Source: Bacteroidales bacterium (GTDB lineage Bacteria > Bacteroidota > Bacteroidia > Bacteroidales > P3). Taken from it: a stretch of DNA of 39,376 nt. Of this stretch, positions 8,428-15,562 are shown one piece after another. The notes under the pieces are model-generated. The model searched no databases, was not told the origin of the DNA, and was given only the letters and a program-made list of their open reading frames with translations. The stretch's first letter is position 1. Each line of letters begins with the position of its first letter. A program made the position numbers and the translations under genes. Location: NCBI GenBank assembly GCA_900769785.1, contig CAAGHV010000166.1:1-39376 (forward strand), in the 5' to 3' direction.

Positions 8428-8631
8428 ATCTAAATCAATATCTATTGATAGATAAAATCATATAGATATAGTTATTTTCATTCACCTTTTCAATTTATTT
8501 TCATGCCAACTAATATTTTCGATACACCATGTTTTTCACATCTTTGATGTAGGTAAAAAACTTATTTGGTGTGCTCAACAAAATGTATAGAGATAGGAGA
8601 AAAACTTGTTAGATTTGCTTCTAAAACTGAT

Positions 8632-8707
8632 TTCAAAGTTTGAATTCATCGTTTCAAAGTTTGAATTTATGATTTCAAACTTTGAAGTTATAAATTCAAA
8701 CTTTGAA
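8632..8707. repeat. Phased palindrome array, exact 21-bp period (array A)
   Basis: Four copies of a 13-bp palindrome, TTCAAAGTTTGAA at 8632-8644 and 8653-8665, then TTCAAACTTTGAA at 8674-8686 and 8695-8707. Centres are at 8638, 8659, 8680 and 8701, exactly 21 bp apart, with 8-bp spacers that differ. The last two copies are the reverse complement of the first two, so the whole array is itself a dyad centred near 8669.5. It ends 137 bases before the HU-like gene start. It is not a CRISPR array: repeats and spacers are far too short. Confidence 0.95.
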
Positions 8708-8844
8708 TTTGGTTTTATTTGCACTTCAATGCAATTTTTTAGATATATCTACGTTGTTTTATAAGCACTTCTGTTAAGTTTTTGAAGTATATCAAAATAT
8801 TGGATTAAGCGCTGATTGTTTTTTAATCATATAATAATATTGTT

Positions 8845-9474
8845 ATGGCAAAATATATTAAACGTGAGATGCCTGATATTAGGGGCGATAACGAAACTAG
8901 GGCATATTATAAGTTGAAATGTGTAGGATTGATAGATTCTGAAGCCTTGATTGATTATATGTCAGCGCCCGGTTCGGGGTTGTCGAAATCGATGGTTAGG
9001 GCTGTATTGGCACAGCTAACCTCTATATCGTCCGATTTTTTGGCCATGGGCTACCATGTAAGTATCGAAGGGCTAGGGCAGTTGAGTGCCAAGATTGGGC
9101 CAAAAGAAGGATTGGAGGTTGAGGGTTTGGACGATGGAAGTACCAAGCGTAAGGCTTCGAGCCTCGAGGTTACGGGAGTGAACTTTCGCGTAAGCAAGGA
9201 TTTTGTAAAGGAGATTAACAGCCGTTGCGAACTGAAGAGGGGCGGTACTGAGCGCTTGCAGAAGTCGCCATACACCGCCGAGCAGCGCCTGCAGATGCTA
9301 AAGGATTATTTGGAAAAGAATGCCTATATTGCTACGCGCGAATATGCGCATATGGTGAAACTTACCAAATCATCGGCCTACCGCGAGCTAGAGCAGTTGG
9401 TTGCCAACCCCTCGTCGGGTATTGCTACTGAGGGGCGAAAGCATTACAAGGTGTATGTGTTGGAAAATAGGTAA
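8845..9474 (+). CDS. HU-like (HU-HIG type) DNA-binding protein with C-terminal helix-turn-helix
   Basis: A 209-residue protein whose first 130 residues fit the Bacteroidota-expanded HU/IHF-like family: MAKYIKREMPD, YYKLKCVGLIDSEALIDYM, then LSKSMVRAVLAQLTSISSDFLAMGYHVSIEGLGQLSAKIG, the HU helix pair and start of the beta arm. The C-terminal part (about 140-205: YTAEQRLQMLKDYLEKNAYIATREYAHM then KSSAYRELEQL) looks like a winged-helix or helix-turn-helix module. Such proteins bend or bridge DNA; the target is unknown. It stands alone, converging on the DUF58 gene with 13 bases between stops. The palindrome array 137 bases upstream could be a binding site for it or for another regulator (inference). 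Confidence 0.85.
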   Translation: MAKYIKREMPDIRGDNETRAYYKLKCVGLIDSEALIDYMSAPGSGLSKSMVRAVLAQLTSISSDFLAMGYHVSIEGLGQLSAKIGPKEGLEVEGLDDGSTKRKASSLEVTGVNFRVSKDFVKEINSRCELKRGGTERLQKSPYTAEQRLQMLKDYLEKNAYIATREYAHMVKLTKSSAYRELEQLVANPSSGIATEGRKHYKVYVLENR

Positions 9475-9487
9475 GGCTGTGTGGCGC

Positions 9488-10426
9488 TTACAACATCCTG
9501 TTGCGTTTCAGCAAATAAGGCTGTAGCACTTGGTGAAATCCTAGGTTGATATCGACGGGTATGTAGTCTATATTATATTGTATGGCGTGCTGTTTGATGG
9601 CAGCAGTATATTGCTGTATTATATCATGGTAGCGTTCGGCTATCTCGTTGGGGTATATTTTCAGCTTGGCATTAGTCTCCATATCTATAAAGTGGAAAGG
9701 CTTGTTTCCGTACTCGAGTTGCAACTCTCGTTTTTTGTCAAATATATGAAACAATATCACCTCGTGCTTGCAGTGCTTCAGGTGTCGCAATGCGTCAAAT
9801 ACCCTTTCCTGTTCGTCGTTGCTCACCCACCCGTCGGTGAATATCACCACAAGCGAGCGGCGCTTCATCTTTTCGGCAATCAGGTGCAGAGGCTCCGCAA
9901 TAGATGTTTTTCGGGCAGTATTCTTTTCGGGGTCGTAAGGCTGCAGCAAAGGCTCAAGCAGTTGGTACATATACTTCTGATGTACAGCGCTGGAGCGCAC
10001 ATCGGTTTGGGAATCTACTTTGTCAGAAAACAGAGTAATGCCGAAAGCGTCGCGCTGCCTTTTGAGCAGTTCTATAAGTACAGCGGCAGCGTATGCGGCA
10101 AATGTTATCTTGTTTGGCCTATCGAATGAAGGGCGCTGTTCTACCGGAAAATACATCGACGACGAGGTGTCTATTACCAATTGGCAGCGCAGGTTGGTTT
10201 CCTCCTCATATCGTTTTACAAATAGCTTGTCGGTTCTACCATACAGTTTCCAGTCGATATTTTTTGTTGATTCTCCGGCATTGTAAAGCCTATGTTCGGC
10301 AAATTCTACCGAAAAGCCATGGAACGGGCTCTTGTGCAGTCCCGTTATAAAGCCTTCCACAATCTGTCGTGCCAATAAATCGAGCGACTTGTACCGTTCG
10401 ATGTTTTCCGTCTGTAGCTTTTCCAT
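9488..10426 (-). CDS. DUF58 domain protein (von Willebrand A-like)
   Basis: A 312-residue soluble protein of the DUF58 family: HKSPFHGFSVEFAEHRLYNAGESTKNIDWKLYGRTDKLFVKRYEEE is the family hallmark, followed by a von Willebrand A-like core with a MIDAS-type DTSSSM at residues 86-91 and VVIFTDGW further on. DUF58 proteins usually pair with a MoxR AAA+ ATPase in Bacteroidota, often next to batA/batB aerotolerance genes. Here no MoxR gene adjoins; the upstream minus-strand neighbour is thioredoxin, separated by a terminator, so this gene probably has its own promoter. Exact role unknown. Confidence 0.88.
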   Translation of the reverse strand: MEKLQTENIERYKSLDLLARQIVEGFITGLHKSPFHGFSVEFAEHRLYNAGESTKNIDWKLYGRTDKLFVKRYEEETNLRCQLVIDTSSSMYFPVEQRPSFDRPNKITFAAYAAAVLIELLKRQRDAFGITLFSDKVDSQTDVRSSAVHQKYMYQLLEPLLQPYDPEKNTARKTSIAEPLHLIAEKMKRRSLVVIFTDGWVSNDEQERVFDALRHLKHCKHEVILFHIFDKKRELQLEYGNKPFHFIDMETNAKLKIYPNEIAERYHDIIQQYTAAIKQHAIQYNIDYIPVDINLGFHQVLQPYLLKRNRML

Positions 10427-10464
10427 AAATAATGCGAGTGGGCGTTGGATGTGTTCAAAAACAA

Positions 10465-10495
10465 AGAAGTCGATGTCGTTTATACATCGACTTCT
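10465..10495 (-). terminator. Terminator of thioredoxin gene
   Basis: A perfect 12-bp stem, AGAAGTCGATGT (10465-10476) with 10484-10495, is followed on the minus strand by TTTGTTTTTG. It lies just after the trxA stop and 39 bases before the DUF58 start. Confidence 0.8.
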
Positions 10496-10512
10496 GCTGT
10501 GAAGAACTTATG

Positions 10513-10830
10513 TTACAATAGAGCTTCTAACTTCTCGGTCAGTTTAGCTTTAGGAACAGCTCCTACAGATTTGTCTTTTACTTCGCCATTTACGATAAAA
10601 AGAACTGTGGGAACGTTGCGTATTTTGTATGTTCCAGCTAATACAGGACTCTCTTCCACATCTACTTTTGCTACTACTGCTTTGCCTTCGTATTCTGTTG
10701 CTATTTCGTCAACGATAGGGCTCAAAGCTTTGCATGGTCCACACCATGTAGCACCAAAATCTAACATTACAGGCTTGTCGGCCTTCATGACAAGCTCTTC
10801 AAAGTTGGTGTCGTTTATTGTTAATGCCAT
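10513..10830 (-). CDS. trxA: Thioredoxin
   Basis: A 105-residue classical thioredoxin, the cytoplasmic dithiol reductant of ribonucleotide reductase and many other proteins. The redox motif WCGPC is at residues 29-33, preceded by VMLDFGATW, and the cis-proline loop RNVPT follows. I chose ATG at 10830 (MALTINDTNFEELV) because this is the usual thioredoxin start. The frame continues upstream to an ATG at 10878, but a -7 promoter element (10866-10873, minus strand) sits within that extension, so it is unlikely to be translated. It is transcribed alone, ending at the hairpin at 10465-10495. Confidence 0.95.
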   Translation of the reverse strand: MALTINDTNFEELVMKADKPVMLDFGATWCGPCKALSPIVDEIATEYEGKAVVAKVDVEESPVLAGTYKIRNVPTVLFIVNGEVKDKSVGAVPKAKLTEKLEALL

Positions 10831-10865
10831 AATATTATATATTTTATAGTTGTTTAATTTTTTTG

Positions 10866-10873
10866 CAAATATA
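10866..10873 (-). promoter_or_regulatory. Putative -7 element for trxA
   Basis: On the minus strand this reads TATATTTG, a match to TAnnTTTG. It places the start site near 10860, giving a leader of about 30 nt before the trxA ATG. No strong -33 element at the usual distance. Confidence 0.55.
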
Positions 10874-11047
10874 CACACATTTGCTCAAATATGCACACAA
10901 AGACTTTGATATTTTTCGTTCACTTGTTGTTTATATGCCATACATCGTTGTTAAATAGTTATTTGCTTACTGAAAAAAAACGCCGAAAACGATGTGTTAT
11001 CACCTATAAATATTCTTTTTTTTGATATAAATATGCAACTTATTTCC

Positions 11048-11074
11048 TTGTGTAGTTTAAAAATCTTATCTTTG
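11048..11074 (+). promoter_or_regulatory. Putative promoter of symporter-DUF4831-rnz operon
   Basis: TATCTTTG at 11067-11074 with TTG at 11048-11050 (16-base spacer, slightly short). The leader to the symporter start would be about 90 nt. Confidence 0.6.
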
Positions 11075-11171
11075 CAATGATAAATAAATATTGGTGTGCA
11101 CTCTTTTTTGTTGAGATACACATATATATGGAGATAAGATTAACTACGGCTGTGCTGTATAAATACAATTT

Positions 11172-12638
11172 ATGGTTATGGCAACTATTATTTTGACGTG
11201 CTTTATATTATATACATGCTTGTTGTTCATCGTTACGTGGGTTACCTCTCGTAAGGCATCGAATGATTCGTATTTCCGTGGTGACCGTAAGTCGCCGTGG
11301 TATGTAGTGGCCTATGGTATGATAGGCGCCAGTCTGTCGGGGGTTACATTTATGTCGGTGCCTGGTGGTGTATATTCGGGCCAGTTTACCTATCTGCCTC
11401 TGGTATTGGGTTATATATTGGGCTATTTGGCTATTGCCTACGTGCTATTGCCTTTGTATTATAGGCTCAACCTTACTTCAATATATTCTTATCTTGGGCA
11501 GCGTATAGGCAATGTGTCGGAGCGAACAGGCTCGTTGTTCTTTATTATTTCGCGTCTGATGGGATCGGCATTACGTATGTATTTGGTTGTGTTTGTCCTC
11601 TATGAGTTTATGTTCAAAGCTTGGGATATACCTTTTTGGATACCTGCCGTTATTTTTATAATTATTATATTGGCCTATACTTTTAGGGGGGGGATAAAAA
11701 CGGTTATCTGGACAGATACTTTGCAAACTACTTTCCTGTTGTTGGCAGCCATAGTGACGGTTGTGTCTATATTGTCCGAAATGGATATTTCGATAGTTGG
11801 TTTGGTACAACAAATGACTGATAGTGGCTATACAAAGGTGTTTGATACCGATTGGCATAGTAATAAATTTTACCTCAAACAAATACTGAGCGGTGCTTTC
11901 ATCACCATTACCATGACAGGGTTGGATCAAGATATGATGCAAAAGAACCTTACATGTAAGACCTTAAAAGATGCACAAAAGAATATGATTACCTTCAGTT
12001 TGTCATTGGTGATAGTTAATGTTTTATTCCTTCTGTTGGGTGGTGCATTGGTATTTTATGCCGGGCAAACCGGTTTTACCCTTCCGCTTAGCGATGCCGG
12101 GGCAGTTGTCAACGACAAGATTTTCCCATCGGTGGCATTTCATCTCAGTGTATTTACAAGTGTGGTATTTGTTATAGGTTTGGTTGCAGCAGGCTATTCT
12201 AGTGCCGATGGTACTCTTACGGCTCTTACAACAACTTTTTATCACGACTTTCTGCATCTTGACCAAAAGACTGAATATTCAGAGCAACGCAAAGTAAGAA
12301 TACGCAAGGTGATACATATTTCATTTGCATTTCTGTATCTATTAATTATTATAGCGTTCAAACCATTCCATACCGAATCACTTATAGATACCCTGTTCGA
12401 CATTGCAGGCTATACTTATGGTCCGTTGTTGGGACTATATACCTTTGGCTTGTTTACCAAGTATGAGGTTCGAGACAAGTATGTGCCTGTGGTGGCAATA
12501 CTTTCGCCAGTTATTTGTTATATACTTAAGTTGAACTCCGCTCAGTGGCTGTGGGGTTATCAATTTGGTTTCGAGATAATATTGTTAAATGGATTACTAA
12601 CTTGTTTGGGATTGTTTATTATTCGCAAACGCAAATAG
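11172..12638 (+). CDS. Sodium:solute symporter family transporter
   Basis: A 488-residue inner-membrane protein of the SSS (sodium:solute symporter) family, coupling sodium entry to uptake of an organic solute. About 13 hydrophobic segments are visible. The family core GMIGASLSGVTFMSVPGGVYSGQFTYLP (about residues 50-78) and FRGGIKTVIWTDTLQ (168-182) match SSS transporters; ITMTGLDQDMMQKNL and GYSSADGTLTALTTTFYHDFL are typical of the Bacteroidota subgroup. Substrate cannot be told. An ATG six bases downstream (11178, MATIILTCF) is an equally good start. It heads an operon with the DUF4831 lipoprotein (8 bases on) and rnz. Confidence 0.92.
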   Translation: MVMATIILTCFILYTCLLFIVTWVTSRKASNDSYFRGDRKSPWYVVAYGMIGASLSGVTFMSVPGGVYSGQFTYLPLVLGYILGYLAIAYVLLPLYYRLNLTSIYSYLGQRIGNVSERTGSLFFIISRLMGSALRMYLVVFVLYEFMFKAWDIPFWIPAVIFIIIILAYTFRGGIKTVIWTDTLQTTFLLLAAIVTVVSILSEMDISIVGLVQQMTDSGYTKVFDTDWHSNKFYLKQILSGAFITITMTGLDQDMMQKNLTCKTLKDAQKNMITFSLSLVIVNVLFLLLGGALVFYAGQTGFTLPLSDAGAVVNDKIFPSVAFHLSVFTSVVFVIGLVAAGYSSADGTLTALTTTFYHDFLHLDQKTEYSEQRKVRIRKVIHISFAFLYLLIIIAFKPFHTESLIDTLFDIAGYTYGPLLGLYTFGLFTKYEVRDKYVPVVAILSPVICYILKLNSAQWLWGYQFGFEIILLNGLLTCLGLFIIRKRK

Positions 12639-12646
12639 ATTATAAT

Positions 12647-13795
12647 ATGAAGATATTGAACAAAAGCTCTTTGTTGGCGGTGTTGTTGTGTGCCGTTGTG
12701 CTATTGTCGGCTTGTAGCCGTTACTCTGTATTTCCCACCAAGGTGCGCACCCAACGCGAAATTACCGGTGGAGTGATATATGCATTGCCAAAAACCTATG
12801 TGAGGGTAGATGTAATTGTAGAAAAAACAGACTACGATGCAAGTCCATACATCGAATTTGCCGAAGAATTGTTGGGTATAGTTCCGGTCGATGACGAAGG
12901 CGCTAACTACAAGATTTCCAAAGTTTCGATATCTGCTATCAATAAACCCGACCCTGAAGCATACTTTTATGTGGAGCCAAATCTATCTAATCTTTCTGTT
13001 CAGATTACCCGTCAAGGTTTGTTGAGGGCTATAAATAGCGATAGCTTGTTGCACAATGCAGCAATACCACATGCCGAGCCGGCAGAAAAACTTTCTAAGA
13101 TTGATCTTACCGAACTCTTGTATGAACCGGTAGAAGTGGACGACGATGAAGATGAGGATATAGAAGGAGAAGAGTCGGAGGCAGAACCACGTCGTCTGTC
13201 GCTAGAGGACAGAGCAAAAGCAGCCGCCGAAACAATAATGGATATTCGTACTAAAAAGCGCGAAATATTGTATGGCGAATATGAATCAGAATACGATTCC
13301 AAATTCCTTGGAACTGTGTATAAGCAACTCGAAGAGCAAGAACAGAAGTATCTGCAACTCTTCACCGGCGTTAAAACATCGTTCAAAGAGGTATTTTATA
13401 TAGAGCCAGACCCTTCTCAGATTGTTGTGGACGACCAAACGATAGAACTTTTCCGTTTTGATGAAGATAAAGGTATTCTGGATTCAAATAGTGCCGAGGG
13501 CAATGTGGTATATTGCAATTTGCGCTGTGAGAACGAAATGTATGTTGTAAATAAGTACTTGAAACAAAAGCCCAAAACCTATTTTAAGTATAATTCTAAG
13601 CTTAAACAATCTTCGCGTCGTTTCCGCTATCGCATTCCCGAGTTGGTAACTGTAAGTTTGATAACTCCCCAGTTTACTTATCAAAAACAGTTGAAAGTGG
13701 CACAATATGGCCCTGTAATGGAATTGCCACGTAGAAACTTTGAAGTTGTATTTGACGAGAATACGGGTGAACTTATATATTATAAGAATAAATAA
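12647..13795 (+). CDS. DUF4831-like lipoprotein
   Basis: This 382-residue protein starts with a lipoprotein signal peptide (MKILNKSSLLAVLLCAVVLL then SAC, lipobox LSAC at about residues 20-23), so it is expected in the envelope. The body, with GGVIYALPKTYVRVDVIVEKTDYDASPYIEFAEELLG, resembles DUF4831, a Bacteroidota family of unknown function. An acidic run (EVDDDEDEDIEGEESEAE, about residues 165-182) interrupts it, and a conserved-looking helix DRAKAAAETIMDIRTKKREILYGE follows. The same frame extends upstream to 12545, inside the symporter gene; I chose 12647 because it gives the lipobox and an 8-base gap. Third partner in the operon is rnz, 18 bases downstream. Confidence 0.8.
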   Translation: MKILNKSSLLAVLLCAVVLLSACSRYSVFPTKVRTQREITGGVIYALPKTYVRVDVIVEKTDYDASPYIEFAEELLGIVPVDDEGANYKISKVSISAINKPDPEAYFYVEPNLSNLSVQITRQGLLRAINSDSLLHNAAIPHAEPAEKLSKIDLTELLYEPVEVDDDEDEDIEGEESEAEPRRLSLEDRAKAAAETIMDIRTKKREILYGEYESEYDSKFLGTVYKQLEEQEQKYLQLFTGVKTSFKEVFYIEPDPSQIVVDDQTIELFRFDEDKGILDSNSAEGNVVYCNLRCENEMYVVNKYLKQKPKTYFKYNSKLKQSSRRFRYRIPELVTVSLITPQFTYQKQLKVAQYGPVMELPRRNFEVVFDENTGELIYYKNK

Positions 13796-13813
13796 CCCTC
13801 TAATAGTCAACTC

Positions 13814-14734
13814 ATGGATTTCAATATTACCGTATTGGGAAGCAGCGCAGCCCTTCCTACAGCCACTAGGCAGTGTTCGGCACAAGTGGTAACGATAGAG
13901 GGCTTTCGTGTGCTTATAGATTGTGGTGAGGGTACGCAAAATCAGGTGCGCCGCTATAGAATAAAATTTCAAGCCATAGATGATATTTTTATTTCTCATC
14001 TTCATGGCGACCATTTCTATGGATTGCCCGGTTTGTTATCGTCCATGCACTTGTGTGGGCGAACAACGCCACTCAATATATTTGCACCCAAGGGTATAAA
14101 ACGTATTCTTACCGAAATATTTTCCATTTCGGGTGCACATTTGGGCTACGAGTTGAACTTTTACGAATTGGAGGGCAACGGTCCACAACTACTTATAGAT
14201 AATAAGAAATGCCAAATTACTGCCTTTCCTTTGCTTCATTCGGTGCCTGCTTACGGCTTTCTTATCAAAGAAAAACCTCAGTTGCTAAACCTCAAGCATG
14301 GCGTACGCGATACCTACAACCTTGCCCACGATGATATGATACGTATCAAGAGTGGTGAGGATTACCTTACGCCCGATGGTAAACTTATTCCCAACAACCT
14401 TCTAACACGCCCTCGAAAGGCTCCGCTAAGTTATGCCTACTGTTGCGATACCCTTTATGACCCATCATTACTGCCATATATCAAGGATGTGGATTTGCTG
14501 TGTTTCGATTGTACATTCGAACATTCGATGCTGGAAATAGCTACCGAAAAACTTCACGGAACCACAGTTACGGCTGCTACGGCTGCTCGTGATGCAAATG
14601 CTCGTCGGTTGATGCTTACACACTTTTCGGCCCGATATGGTGATGTAGAGCCTTTGGTGGAAGAGGCAAAAAAGGTGTTTCCAAACACGTTTGCTGCTAC
14701 CGATGGTTTGCGTATCGAACTCAATAATATCTAA
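13814..14734 (+). CDS. rnz: Ribonuclease Z (tRNA 3' processing endonuclease)
   Basis: A 306-residue cytoplasmic metallo-beta-lactamase-fold endonuclease that removes 3' trailers from tRNA precursors. The metal-binding motif HLHGDH is at residues 62-67, after LGSSAALPTATRQCSAQVV, the usual RNase Z N-terminus. Further metal ligands appear in FPLLHSVPAYGF, SYAYCCDTLYDP and LTHFSARYGD. Length is standard. It lies 18 bases after the DUF4831 gene and ends the operon. Assignment is firm. Confidence 0.95.
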   Translation: MDFNITVLGSSAALPTATRQCSAQVVTIEGFRVLIDCGEGTQNQVRRYRIKFQAIDDIFISHLHGDHFYGLPGLLSSMHLCGRTTPLNIFAPKGIKRILTEIFSISGAHLGYELNFYELEGNGPQLLIDNKKCQITAFPLLHSVPAYGFLIKEKPQLLNLKHGVRDTYNLAHDDMIRIKSGEDYLTPDGKLIPNNLLTRPRKAPLSYAYCCDTLYDPSLLPYIKDVDLLCFDCTFEHSMLEIATEKLHGTTVTAATAARDANARRLMLTHFSARYGDVEPLVEEAKKVFPNTFAATDGLRIELNNI

Positions 14735-14760
14735 AAATCGTCATTAACTGTTGGACGAAT

Positions 14761-14903
14761 TAAGGCAACTTCTAAAAATTCCACGTTCTTATTAAATGAT
14801 TATCTTTTTATAAGAACTATTGTGGGCGTTATGTTTTTTATCGAAATCTTTATAGTAAAATTCCGCAAAGCACTTGCAATGCAATTTTTAGGAATTGCCA
14901 TAA
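14761..14903. mobile_element. Possible MITE-like element with imperfect terminal inverted repeats
   Basis: 14761-14780 and the reverse complement of 14884-14903 share about 16 of 20 positions around GGCAAYTYCTAAAAATT. The 143-bp interval has no coding capacity and includes a small internal stem (TTCTTAT and ATAAGAA). No target-site duplication was identified. A further direct copy of the left end occurs at 15311-15338. The structure is suggestive only. Confidence 0.35.
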
Positions 14904-14939
14904 ATTATTTCCCCTCAACGATGGTGCCGCCGCAAGAGG

Positions 14940-15150
14940 GGGGTGTAAAAGTTGCCATGGTAGGGTGTTGTTGTTCCGGTGGTAGGGTGTGAGCGTCACA
15001 ACACCCGGGTGTTGGCCGTCGCCACGGTAGGCCGTGGGTTTCCCAACACCCGGGTGTTGGAACGCCAAGACCCGGGTGTTGGCATGGTCAACACCCGGGT
15101 CTTAGCAACATCAACACCCGGGTGTTGCGACGCAAAAAGGGGGGTGTTGT
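14940..15150. repeat. Phased palindrome array, 22/23-bp period, ten units (array B)
   Basis: Unit centres fall at 14940.5, 14962.5, 14984.5, 15006.5, 15029.5, 15051.5, 15073.5, 15096.5, 15119.5 and 15141.5. Five units have the CCCGGG core: CAACACCCGGGTGTTG at 14999-15014 and 15112-15127, CCAACACCCGGGTGTTGG at 15043-15060, and two near-palindromes around 15073.5 and 15096.5. The last two are exact reverse complements of each other over 14 bp (AAGACCCGGGTGTT and AACACCCGGGTCTT). The unit at 15029.5 has an unrelated dyad, CACGG-n4-CCGTG, in exact phase. The first three and the last unit keep only the right half, GGGTGT(TG). The block is far more GC-rich than its flanks. Confidence 0.92.
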
Positions 15151-15310
15151 GACGCTGTTTGTATATCATTGAAAATCAATACTGATTTTTTACCGGAAAT
15201 AATGGGTAATCGATAACAGATACATGCTACGGAGTGTATATACCTATAGGATATTTCCTACATATATAATATATATACATACAACGTATCCAACCCTTAT
15301 ATATAATGTA

Positions 15311-15338
15311 TAAGGCAACTTCTAAAAATTCTACATTC
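15311..15338. repeat. Direct repeat copy of sequence at 14761-14788
   Basis: The 28 bases match 14761-14788 at all but two positions (C/T at position 22 and G/A at position 25). The two copies flank array B 550 bp apart. They may be IS or MITE ends. Confidence 0.8.
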
Positions 15339-15500
15339 AAACTTAGTTTTTGTACAAATCTAACAACTTTTGTGTGCTTTACACTTTTCTTGAAATTTTC
15401 CTAAGAAAGTTTCGATTAGGCGAGAATTGGGAACGGTACAAAGTTAGTTATTCCGTCCATTAAAAATTTCGATGAAGTAAACTTTTAGATTTCCGATTAT

Positions 15501-15537
15501 AAAAAAAGAAAGCAGCAAACCATCTGTGGTTTGCTGC
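15501..15537 (-). terminator. Terminator of dipeptidyl peptidase III gene
   Basis: A perfect 11-bp stem, GCAGCAAACCA (15512-15522) with 15527-15537, and a 4-base loop; on the minus strand it is followed by TTTCTTTTTTT. It lies about 25 bases past the stop codon. Confidence 0.85.
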
Positions 15538-15562
15538 CATAATATGTAAAACAAACAAGGGG

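Larger units (their letters stand above)
8283..8844. other. 562-bp intergenic region
   Basis: No gene seen. It contains the double hairpin at 8326-8427 and the phased palindrome array at 8632-8707. The rest is AT-rich and must include the promoter of the HU-like gene, for which I could not find a good TAnnTTTG match. Confidence 0.6.
14735..15500. other. Long intergenic region with repeat structures
   Basis: About 770 bases with no credible gene. It holds three copies of a 20-28 bp sequence related to GGCAACTTCTAAAAATTC (14761-14788 and 15311-15338 direct, 14881-14903 inverted), the ten-unit GC-rich phased array at 14940-15150, and AT-rich sequence around 15230-15310. The first direct and the inverted copy bracket about 143 bp and could be the ends of a small MITE-like element. 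Confidence 0.6.

Noticed and set aside
8632..8707. CRISPR array
   Set aside because: Repeats are 13 bp and spacers 8 bp, far below CRISPR sizes, and no cas gene is near.
10831..10878. N-terminal extension of thioredoxin
   Set aside because: The extension contains the likely -7 promoter element, and MALTINDTNF is the standard start.
12545..12646. Upstream extension of the DUF4831-like gene
   Set aside because: It overlaps the symporter gene by about 90 bases and would bury the lipoprotein signal peptide.
14999..15127. Restriction-site cluster (CCCGGG) as the functional signal
   Set aside because: The site is simply the core of each palindrome, and one unit lacks it while keeping phase; no restriction-modification genes are in the window.
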